A stretch of 64,000 bases of DNA, taken from the NCBI GenBank assembly GCA_003017855.1, contig PYER01000001.1, positions 1-64,000 on the forward strand, read 5' to 3'. Origin of the DNA: a filamentous cyanobacterium CCT1. Its GTDB lineage: Bacteria > Cyanobacteriota > Cyanobacteriia > Phormidesmidales > Phormidesmidaceae. Below the pieces are notes generated by a model that ran no database searches, was not told where the DNA came from, and saw nothing but the letters and a program-made list of their open reading frames with translations. This document shows positions 38,245 through 47,000 of the stretch, piece by piece. Numbering within the stretch: the first letter of the stretch is position 1; every line of letters begins with the position of its first letter. A program made the translations under genes and the position numbers.

Positions 38245-39069
38245 TCAACTTAGCACTTCTTGAAGAGCGTTACGATGACCAAACCGTTCAAAATCGTAGC
38301 GCTCATCCCACCAAAGCCAATTGCTTGAATCAGCCCAAACGCTATGCTTTTTGAGGATTTCCAGCCGGGAAAGGGCAAGACCACCAAGAACAAAGTCAGG
38401 GCGACTCCAAGTGAGTAAGTCATCAAACTCTTGGTTTGACAGGCCAAATTTGAGCCCCATCGGCATTGCTTTTTCGGCCTTGAGCAAGCCACCTAAGGCA
38501 ATGTATCGGTAGCCAATATGCCGATATTCGCTGATTAAAGACGATAAAAAGCTTTTGGGCGTGTTGAAATAAGGAAGTAGAGAGTCGATCTGAGGGACAT
38601 CTATAAAAGACCAGTTGTATAGTGCATGCCCTGCTTGAACCACACCAATTAATTGATAAATTCTAGATTTTTTAAGATACTCTTCCCAGGTTATTCGGGC
38701 TAAATGAAGTGATAACAGAGGCTCATTTATGATGTCTGGGGCGAAAACATAATCCGGAGAAAACTTGTCGCACCTGTCTAAAAAACTAGCTATCCAAGCT
38801 TGGAGATCTTGCAAATCAGAAAGAATCGTCTTTCTTACCCAGCGCTGATTTTCAAAAACGGAGATATTGCTCTTGTACCAAGTATTCTTGCCATCATCAA
38901 AGACGCCACTATCAATAAAGAAAGGCTTATTCGTTTGATGAAGAGCACTCAAAAAATTATCGGATTCAATAATGGTTCCCAAAATACCATAATCGCCTTC
39001 CAGAGCCTTGATCCGATTTAATAAATTCATCCTATTAACAGCAAAGATGGGCATGAATTTTTTATTCAT
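38245..39069 (-). CDS. dpdA: TGT-like 7-deazaguanine DNA transglycosylase DpdA
   Basis: PFFIDSGVF (cf. TGT DSG), SPDYVFAPDII, IGVVQAG, YIALGGLLKAE, ADSSNWLW near the C-terminus. Confidence 0.85.
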   Translation of the reverse strand: MNKKFMPIFAVNRMNLLNRIKALEGDYGILGTIIESDNFLSALHQTNKPFFIDSGVFDDGKNTWYKSNISVFENQRWVRKTILSDLQDLQAWIASFLDRCDKFSPDYVFAPDIINEPLLSLHLARITWEEYLKKSRIYQLIGVVQAGHALYNWSFIDVPQIDSLLPYFNTPKSFLSSLISEYRHIGYRYIALGGLLKAEKAMPMGLKFGLSNQEFDDLLTWSRPDFVLGGLALSRLEILKKHSVWADSSNWLWWDERYDFERFGHRNALQEVLS

Positions 39070-39125
39070 TTTATTTGCCTGTAGTCTTTATCAGCACAAG
39101 CTTGGCAAAAAGAATTCTGGTAATT

Positions 39126-39154
39126 ATCTTAGCCGAAAATAGCCTCATTGTCTA
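39126..39154 (-). promoter_or_regulatory. sigma70-like promoter of dpdA
   Basis: Minus strand TAGACA-17 nt-TAAGAT, upstream of the dpdA ATG at 39069. Confidence 0.5.
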
Positions 39155-39182
39155 TTTTTAAATGATTTGAGTAGACCTATTT

Positions 39183-41420
39183 TTAAGGCTGCAGTTGTGC
39201 ATTCATTTTTGCCCAGTTTACTATTTCTCTAACAACTCCACTTTTCCCCCGGCAGGACATTGGCAAAACTCTTCCACTCAATGAACTAGCTTTCTCAAGT
39301 TCAGAGATTATATTGCTCAAGTCATGACCCATATAGCCAGTGATAACGGCAACCAGATCACATTTTTTTATTCTATTTTGGACACTGCTACGGCTGATAT
39401 ATGCCTCGCTAGAAGGGGCTACTTCAACCACTTCTTGTACTTGATAAATCGAAGTCAATTCTCGTACCACTTCGCGTCGAGTTGCTTCATGACCACCGAC
39501 CAATGCTAAACGTAAAAACGAAAGGTCAGGTGAAGTCTCTTTGCTGTCCTCAGAGGAGTGAACTTGGATGCCAAGCTTTATTGCCTCATCCTTGCTCTGC
39601 TGCTGGTATTCAATGAGTTGAGGAACGGTTTCTGGGCTGAGGTAGTGAAGGGCACGTTTCAGATTCTGAAAAAAGGGTTCTTCGGAACGCCCCTGTCGTA
39701 TAGCGTTGTCAATTTCATCGATCGCAATTCCTTGGTACTCATTAGCCAGACTCAAACGTAGTTTTGGCAAAAGGGCAACATAGGGCTCAAGCCCTTCCAA
39801 AATTTCAAAGTGCTGCCTACGGTTGATCTGTTGGCTAGCGGAAATACCGCGTAAGTGGGCTAACTCAATCTCCAGGTCATCCACCCGTTGCTGGTTGGCC
39901 AACCAATCTAGCCAATCGGCATAGGCAATGATGAATTTATCCAATTGATATATTTGTTTCCAGAGCTTTGCTCGCTCTTTCAGGATGTCCTCAGCATTTG
40001 GTAGAGTAGCAACTCTTGAACCTGCTACCTCAACACACTGCTCGTAGTAACTAACCTCTTGCTCATCAGATATATTGCCAAACCCTCCTAAAGATGAGAG
40101 TGTTGCAATGTTAGCTCTGTCTTCAGGTAACAGATGCTCAGGAGCAATGTCCATGAGAATTAAATAAATTTCTGCTGCATTTTCAGGATTACCCTCTGTG
40201 GACCAAAGACGAGCTAAAGGTAGTAGTATTTCATATTGACGCTCTCCTGCTTGCCAAGCACTCTCTAAAAGGGGTCTAGCTTGAGATTTCTGCCCCATTG
40301 CATAGAGAGCCGCGCCTTTTAGTCCAGCTAAAGTGGGAGGGAGCGCAGCAATTGGTTCTGGTAGAAAGTCAATTACTTCTTTAAAGCGGCTACTAGATAG
40401 CAAGATTTCTATCTGCCGAACTTTGACAGTATCTTGATCCTTTTTAGTTTTAGCAGGAATTGATTGATACAGTTCTAAAGCCTTGTCTTCCTCTCCGACT
40501 GCAGTATAGGCAGCTGCCAAATCAAGTGAAACAGAAGTTGATTGAGGATGTTTAACCTTCAATGCCTCTAACTGAGGAATACGCTCTCCAGGTTCCACCT
40601 TCACTAATTGAGACAGTTGCTCACTAAGAGTAGCATCGGCTACTTGTTCCATAGGCTCTTGCGGCTTAAGTGCTTGATGGAGAATCTGCCGTACTCCATC
40701 AGCCTGACGAATCCGCTCTAACTCGGGTAAAAACTCCTGGGCAATCTGTTGAACTGTATGCAATATTTCTAGCTCATCTTCTTGCTGAGCTAGCTGAAGA
40801 TGAGCTACTACAATTTGCTCAACTAATCTACCTGACACAGGCAACGCCAAAACTTCATTCCATCTAGTTGAGCATAATTCAACAATTTTTTCTGACTTTT
40901 CCGTACGGGCATATAAATTGATCAAAGCTCTCAAGGCATTGCTATCGTTAGATGATTTTGAATTAAGTAGCCTTTCCTCTAGAGTTATTGCTTGCCCACC
41001 AATAACTAATCGTTCAACACTAGCTGAGTCAATACCTTTGTCTGTAAGTGTAGCAGCTGAACTTGTCGTATTTAGTTCTTGAAGAACTCTACGGAATTCT
41101 GATTTCCATGATCTAAAATTTTGAGTTGCATTCGCTTGTACTACAGCATAATCAGACGCTATTTGAGCACTCCCTTGGTTGTAGGAGGACTCAATAAATA
41201 ACCATTTTTCACGTAGCTGTTCCTCTGTAGTATTTATGTAGATAAAATGTGTATACCAAGTGGGAAACTGTGGGAAAAGCAGCTTAGAACCAACTTTAAA
41301 GTACTTTTCAACTGCTCTGTAAACCTCTTTGGCTTGCAGTTCACTAACGCATTTTAGTTGTAGCCCAACCTGTTCAGGTCTTCGAGGATTTGGAACAATC
41401 GCATATTGAGGAAATTTCAT
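39183..41420 (-). CDS. TPR-like protein with DUF2325-like C-terminal domain (module 2)
   Basis: C-terminus LRLALVGGHEATRREVVREL...KCDLVAVITGYMGHDLSNIISELEKASSLSGRVLPMSCRGKSGVVREIVNWA; TPR-like repeats in the middle. Confidence 0.7.
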   Translation of the reverse strand: MKFPQYAIVPNPRRPEQVGLQLKCVSELQAKEVYRAVEKYFKVGSKLLFPQFPTWYTHFIYINTTEEQLREKWLFIESSYNQGSAQIASDYAVVQANATQNFRSWKSEFRRVLQELNTTSSAATLTDKGIDSASVERLVIGGQAITLEERLLNSKSSNDSNALRALINLYARTEKSEKIVELCSTRWNEVLALPVSGRLVEQIVVAHLQLAQQEDELEILHTVQQIAQEFLPELERIRQADGVRQILHQALKPQEPMEQVADATLSEQLSQLVKVEPGERIPQLEALKVKHPQSTSVSLDLAAAYTAVGEEDKALELYQSIPAKTKKDQDTVKVRQIEILLSSSRFKEVIDFLPEPIAALPPTLAGLKGAALYAMGQKSQARPLLESAWQAGERQYEILLPLARLWSTEGNPENAAEIYLILMDIAPEHLLPEDRANIATLSSLGGFGNISDEQEVSYYEQCVEVAGSRVATLPNAEDILKERAKLWKQIYQLDKFIIAYADWLDWLANQQRVDDLEIELAHLRGISASQQINRRQHFEILEGLEPYVALLPKLRLSLANEYQGIAIDEIDNAIRQGRSEEPFFQNLKRALHYLSPETVPQLIEYQQQSKDEAIKLGIQVHSSEDSKETSPDLSFLRLALVGGHEATRREVVRELTSIYQVQEVVEVAPSSEAYISRSSVQNRIKKCDLVAVITGYMGHDLSNIISELEKASSLSGRVLPMSCRGKSGVVREIVNWAKMNAQLQP

Positions 41421-41971
41421 TAGAATAGCACCGCTTCTTCAAAATGCTGTATACAGATTTGGCGTAGTTGAGCTATGCTCCGTTCATCATGACAGTAGGT
41501 ATATAATTCAGCGTTTTGATTAACCCCGCCATCAGTCAGGTTCAAAGAGCCATCAAGCCCACCATAACGACCCACGTAAGCTTTGGCATGCAATGTAGAT
41601 AGAACTCGCACTTGAATGCGATCGCTGCGGCTAGCCAACAATTTCAACGAAGGGTGATAGTCTGTGTCGCTGCCAACGGTAATGTAAATTCTTCCACCAT
41701 TTGCCGAGATTTGATGGAGTACGTCAAATAAGTGCAGTGAATCCTGCTTGGTCTCTACAACCTCCTGAAACGAGACGTAGTAAGGATTGGCGAGCCGGAA
41801 GTTTGTAACCCAAGGCGCAACAATCCAAAATTCATAGTTACGTCCTAACTGAGAAGCAAGCACCTCATTTAGTAAGAAGTTGTAAAACATTGCCTGCCCA
41901 CTGGGCTGAAACTTTGTTGATCGCTTTGCCACGGGATAGACCTCACTCAATAGGACGTACAGTAACTTCAA
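41420..41971 (-). CDS. phospholipase D-like protein, DpdK-related (module 2)
   Basis: LHAKAYVGRYGGLDGSLNLTDGG; FWIVAPWVTNF aligns with VSPWVSDI of the other copy. Confidence 0.75.
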   Translation of the reverse strand: MKLLYVLLSEVYPVAKRSTKFQPSGQAMFYNFLLNEVLASQLGRNYEFWIVAPWVTNFRLANPYYVSFQEVVETKQDSLHLFDVLHQISANGGRIYITVGSDTDYHPSLKLLASRSDRIQVRVLSTLHAKAYVGRYGGLDGSLNLTDGGVNQNAELYTYCHDERSIAQLRQICIQHFEEAVLF

Positions 41972-44900
41972 TGATGGGCGGTTGATTGACCGTTAGGTCA
42001 GTGGGATAAATGGTCCGAATATCAGTAATCATGGGATAGACCATACCCAAATCTGTGTCGACTCCAGCATCGGTTAGGTAACTGATCGCTGCACAAAGAG
42101 AGGAAAGGCGATCGCTAGGGACACGAAGGTAAACTGCCTGATACCCTTTCTCCAGCAGGAGCCGAATCTGCTCAGAGATAGGAGTGAGTGATACTGTTGG
42201 GTCACCAGTGCCATCATCCAAGTTCAAGGTTTGGTTGGAACGGACTTGAGCTAGCCAGTCGCTGAGTAGAGAACGGTTTAGGAGATTACGACTCAGTCCA
42301 GGAGCTTCAATATCGCCGCCCCGATCATCCAGACAACTTGGGCAGCTACAGCGGCAATTTATCAGCATCCGCCGTTCTACGGCTGATTCAAATGCTCGAC
42401 GTACTTCTGATGTGTTCGAGTTGTATTCAAGTCTATACAAGCGAAGCAAACGAGTGAGTTCAGGATACGGCGATGGAGTATCTGGCTGATTTAAAGCGGA
42501 TGCGACTGCGCGATAGAGGGTAGCTCTTGCTTCTGCAAAGGATGGCTCACGACCAAATTGTTGAATACAGACAGGAAGAAAAACTTGATTGATTTCTCTG
42601 AAAATACGCCAGTTTATCAGGCGGCTTCCGTCAATTTGCTGAGCGTAGTCAGGGATGAAGACCCTGAGTAATACTTTCAGATGTTTCTGCTGAACAATAA
42701 CCTGCATTTGCTGCCGGACTTCAGACAATAATGCCTCGATCTCAACTTGGCGATCGCTAGAGCTACGAGCTTGAATCAGAGCGTCAACAAGTACCTCACA
42801 TTGGGCTAGCCAATCTTCGGGTTGAGACAGTAGATGACGGAGAAACGCTTCTTCCTGGGCAGTGGGGCAATAAGTCATTCGGTGCGCCAGGGTTGTCCAG
42901 AAACGGTCTGGATTCTTCCGAAGCAAGTCTTGAGTTGCCCGCATTACACCGATACCACCCATACCAATTTCATAAAGCCAAATGCGATTGTCAGTCCGGT
43001 TATCAAAGTCAAGCCGCAGCCTCGTCCAAGCCGACACATAATTTAGAGCCTCTACCCCTGCTACCTCCTGAGCAACTTGATTCAAAGCCTGAGTCAGACT
43101 GTATTGGAAACTGTCATAAAGATAGTCTTGGTAAAGATTTCCGTTGGTTTGTATCTCCTCATAGAGATCCAGAAAGACTGCCAAATAATTGTTAGGACTG
43201 GTAATCAGTTGCAGAACGGCTTCACATTTCTTTGGCGAAAACTGGTGGATTTCATTAATAGCTTGAATGGAGCGGTGATTAAACTCGTTATTGCCTGCAA
43301 CAAACCAGTCTCGCATCCCTTCTAGAGTGCCTCCTTGCTGGTGACACCAATCATCTGCAATGGTTAGAAGGACATTTGCTAAGTTTTCCGCAGCAAAGTA
43401 ATTTTCCCTGTACTCATCCTCAATAGTCAATTTCGTGATAAAAGCATGACGAATTGCATTACTACGAAAATTGGTGCGAGTAGAAGATGAGAGTGTGACA
43501 TCTGAGATAGCATTGGGTTTGATTTCAACACTGATACCTTCAGTAATGAGTTGATACCCCAAAGCACAGTTACTCATATCATTCTCAGTGGCTGTAAAGC
43601 CAACAACCCCTCTGATGTCGTCTGCTCTCGACTCATGGAATTTCAACGTATACTGGCTACCGAGAATAATGCGACGAACATCCAGTAGATTCAAATTATC
43701 CGGTTCATCACTATACAACACAATTTCCTGAACTAAATTTTCCCCAAGACTGTCACATGAGACAGATTGATCGCTTGTTTTGAGTGTGTATTTAGCCGTT
43801 GGGGTATCACCTATCGGACGGACATAGATGGCACTGATGGACTGTGCTGAGCAAGAGTGCGCTAGTTGAACCATATCCTGTGGTGCATCTTGTGGACTAC
43901 GGCATTCACACAATTCCCCGGTATTTGGATTGCAGTACCAGAACGAAGAGTTGTAATCCTGGCTGAACTGTTTGGGTTCAATTTGGGTGGGACGATAAAC
44001 TGTCAAAAAGTTTCGACTGCGTGGCGTAATCCCAACCAACTTGAGTGCTCGTTTAGGCAAATAAGCTGTGCTTGGGCTATTATCAAACTGGTCTTTTGAG
44101 GTGTAGTACTGGTTCAGAGGTAGCAAAGACTGCCCGTCTGTAAGGAGAGGTGGTATCCATGTCGAGCCTTCGCCACCCCGAAAGGTTACATTGCCTGGAA
44201 TAGTTTCACTGATAGCCAAACTAATACTCTCTGGGTTAGGTCGTTTGTTAAAACGGTGATCATCAGGGCGATAGTCTACCCGAACTTCTGGCAAATTGAT
44301 GTCTGAAAAAAGATTGTCAGGTAGATGCTGAGTTAACATCTCCCGTGCGTTAACTGTTGGCTTATTCTCCCGATCAAATTCTGGATGTACTGCTATCATC
44401 AAGCCTTCGCAAAAAATGCTCCAGAGGAGCCCATCCGAGTCAGGATCACCTAAAACTCTTAGCAAAGCATCGTTATCAACTATCGCGAACGATTCCTGTA
44501 AGTAATCCTTAAAAGCAAACATCATGTTTGCATTGGCTGTTTGGTCTAACAGGTATTGATAACCCTGACGCGACAGATTCTCTAGATTGAGTTCTACACC
44601 CACAAGACTTGCTCGGTAAGTCAACCAATCAAATAGTGCATAGAATCCATGAATTCGTTGAAGATAGCGGTTTTGGGCATTCAGAGGTAGCTTCTGAAAA
44701 GTGGGATCTGTCAGTAGATGCTCGTTGCGAAACAGAAATAAATCCGTTGGTTTATAAGGGCTAAGAACTGTAGCAACAATCGGTCGTGTGCCTACTTTTC
44801 GCCCACCCCGGCCCTTACGTTGAACAAAGCTGGCAACGTTAGCAGGTGCAGTGTATTGAATAACACACATGAGTGCTTCATCGTCGTAGCCAACTTCCAA

Positions 44901-47000
44901 GGCACTGGTTGTAATGACGAGATCATCTTCTTCTTCAATGACAATAGAGCGATCGCTCCCTGACTTGCGCTTGATATTGAGAGGCTGACTACGTGCTTTA
45001 TCTTTTTGACTTAATACCCACCAGCACTCCCCAGCCTGAAAGAGAGGACAAGTTGGGTCAGGAGTGCAACTATTTTCGCAATTGCAGTTGTACTGGGTAG
45101 TAGGACCAAAAAAATTAGGAAAGAGTAGGCGATTAAAGGGTGGGTAACGGTAGGCATACAAGGGAACATATCTGATTGGGTAGGCATCATCAGTGGGTGC
45201 GATTCGCTCGCTTTTTAATTGTTGCCGTCTCTCAATTTGGTAGTCCTTGACCTTTTCAGCATCTTGCATCTGATACAGCCAACGGCCAACGATATCTAAA
45301 GATTGCACAAAACCGAAAGTACGATAACGATTCAAGCTACTACCTGCTACCGGTTGTGGCATCGTATGCAGCACACACATTGCTGCTTGAATTAATGATG
45401 AAAGAACCGCTGTATCTTCGGTATCTTCAGCACGGGCAAAGATAAAACGCTCTGCCCCAATTATCTGCATCTCATTATCCTGAGGATTAACCTTCTCAAT
45501 CCGCATTGGGTCAATACCGGAAAGCTCGGAAAGGAATTGTTTAGGATGGGCGATCGTAGCACTCAGACCAACAAAGGCAAGGTTGGCTTGTTCTTGTCGA
45601 TCTCGCTTACCCATACGAATCCGTGATAGGAGTCGGCGCAGCAAAAGAGCAACTTGAGTTCCTGCTGTGGAAGTTTGCAAGTGGATCTCGTCCAGCATTA
45701 CCACAGAGGGCGCGCAGAAAGTTGTAGTCCCGAACAGGTACTGGTATTTTGAAGAGATTAATCGCCGATGAAGAGATTCTGTAGTAGCAATTAGCAGATC
45801 AGGTGGTTCCTTCTCCATCAAATCCCGAGCAAATTTGATGAAGGGATATGTCTTTTCACACTTAGGGCAGGCTAAGACTTCAGGTTGAGTCGGACGAGCA
45901 AGAAGTCGTTGAGGAGTTGTATTGCAGTCAAAACCTGAGGTTCCTACACAGTAAGCAAAAGGTGATAAATAGCCTTGATAATCTTCCCTAAAATTCCAAC
46001 CTTTTTGCTTAGCAAGTTTTTGTTTCTGAGAGTCATCTACCTTTTGAAAATCACTTACTTGATAAACAGCTGCACCGCTTTCCAAACCTATGGTAATGGC
46101 AGGAAGGTTGTTAACAGCTAGTACTTGGTTTAGGTGATAGAGGACCTCAATGAAATCTGTAAGTTGGTTTTCTGAAAGTGCTATCCGTGGATAAATACAA
46201 ATTGCTTTGACTCCGATCTTTCCACGAAGACAACGTTCAAGAACCATTTTGGCTAACACTGGGAGGAAAAAGGCATAGGTTTTTCCAGCCCCTGTACTAG
46301 CAGTAACAACAACACCCCGTTCTATATTCTGTTGTGAATCTAGTTCGATCGTTTGCAGAATAGCTCTGAATGCTTGGCGCTGAAAACCACTCACCTGTTG
46401 TAGTTTAGCCAGGGTCTGCTCGATCACTGTTAACAGAAGACTAGCAGTCTGTTGCTGCTCTGAATTGCCGTAGAGTAGTAGCCCCATACACCGTCTGACA
46501 GGGACATTACGTCGTGGAACCCGGCGAGATACAACACTAAACTTTACGTCTTCTATAAGTCGCTTACTTTTACTTATGCGATGTGCTATTTTAAGATTGT
46601 TTTGATTAACAATACGTTGGCGGAGTTTAGTCAGAAGACGGACTGTTTCTGTTAGCCGACTACGGAAAATCCATTTTTTGGGTAGTTCTTCTTGATTAAA
46701 CCGTATGATTTCGAGATTCTCTGAAAGCTTCTTTAAAGCACGATTTATTTGAGGTTCTCGTTCTTCTAAAGCCAAAGAAATATCTTCAGACGGTTGAAAG
46801 CTTTCAATAACTTCCTGCCCAGTTAATGTAACATCGTAAATTCCGTAAGCGACTTGCTCAGATTCTCTTTGTTCAATGAAAGTTAAAACTTCGTCTACCA
46901 ATTTTAATAGAATATCAGTCTCCACAGTCTTACCCCTGAATCGTATAGTTTGTATCAAATTGGTATAGATAAGATCGAACTTCCCGAAGGATACTTGCAC
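41943..47000 (-). CDS. giant DEIH-box SF2 helicase, DpdJ-related (module 2)
   Basis: VVTASTGAGKTYAFFLPVL, VVMLDEIHLQTSTAGTQVALLLRR, VGLSATIAHPKQF, ITTSALEVGYDD, VQRKGRGGRKVG; C-terminal Cys cluster CRCSCPSCLDDRGGD. Confidence 0.85.
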   Translation of the reverse strand: MQVSFGKFDLIYTNLIQTIRFRGKTVETDILLKLVDEVLTFIEQRESEQVAYGIYDVTLTGQEVIESFQPSEDISLALEEREPQINRALKKLSENLEIIRFNQEELPKKWIFRSRLTETVRLLTKLRQRIVNQNNLKIAHRISKSKRLIEDVKFSVVSRRVPRRNVPVRRCMGLLLYGNSEQQQTASLLLTVIEQTLAKLQQVSGFQRQAFRAILQTIELDSQQNIERGVVVTASTGAGKTYAFFLPVLAKMVLERCLRGKIGVKAICIYPRIALSENQLTDFIEVLYHLNQVLAVNNLPAITIGLESGAAVYQVSDFQKVDDSQKQKLAKQKGWNFREDYQGYLSPFAYCVGTSGFDCNTTPQRLLARPTQPEVLACPKCEKTYPFIKFARDLMEKEPPDLLIATTESLHRRLISSKYQYLFGTTTFCAPSVVMLDEIHLQTSTAGTQVALLLRRLLSRIRMGKRDRQEQANLAFVGLSATIAHPKQFLSELSGIDPMRIEKVNPQDNEMQIIGAERFIFARAEDTEDTAVLSSLIQAAMCVLHTMPQPVAGSSLNRYRTFGFVQSLDIVGRWLYQMQDAEKVKDYQIERRQQLKSERIAPTDDAYPIRYVPLYAYRYPPFNRLLFPNFFGPTTQYNCNCENSCTPDPTCPLFQAGECWWVLSQKDKARSQPLNIKRKSGSDRSIVIEEEDDLVITTSALEVGYDDEALMCVIQYTAPANVASFVQRKGRGGRKVGTRPIVATVLSPYKPTDLFLFRNEHLLTDPTFQKLPLNAQNRYLQRIHGFYALFDWLTYRASLVGVELNLENLSRQGYQYLLDQTANANMMFAFKDYLQESFAIVDNDALLRVLGDPDSDGLLWSIFCEGLMIAVHPEFDRENKPTVNAREMLTQHLPDNLFSDINLPEVRVDYRPDDHRFNKRPNPESISLAISETIPGNVTFRGGEGSTWIPPLLTDGQSLLPLNQYYTSKDQFDNSPSTAYLPKRALKLVGITPRSRNFLTVYRPTQIEPKQFSQDYNSSFWYCNPNTGELCECRSPQDAPQDMVQLAHSCSAQSISAIYVRPIGDTPTAKYTLKTSDQSVSCDSLGENLVQEIVLYSDEPDNLNLLDVRRIILGSQYTLKFHESRADDIRGVVGFTATENDMSNCALGYQLITEGISVEIKPNAISDVTLSSSTRTNFRSNAIRHAFITKLTIEDEYRENYFAAENLANVLLTIADDWCHQQGGTLEGMRDWFVAGNNEFNHRSIQAINEIHQFSPKKCEAVLQLITSPNNYLAVFLDLYEEIQTNGNLYQDYLYDSFQYSLTQALNQVAQEVAGVEALNYVSAWTRLRLDFDNRTDNRIWLYEIGMGGIGVMRATQDLLRKNPDRFWTTLAHRMTYCPTAQEEAFLRHLLSQPEDWLAQCEVLVDALIQARSSSDRQVEIEALLSEVRQQMQVIVQQKHLKVLLRVFIPDYAQQIDGSRLINWRIFREINQVFLPVCIQQFGREPSFAEARATLYRAVASALNQPDTPSPYPELTRLLRLYRLEYNSNTSEVRRAFESAVERRMLINCRCSCPSCLDDRGGDIEAPGLSRNLLNRSLLSDWLAQVRSNQTLNLDDGTGDPTVSLTPISEQIRLLLEKGYQAVYLRVPSDRLSSLCAAISYLTDAGVDTDLGMVYPMITDIRTIYPTDLTVNQPPIIEVTVRPIE

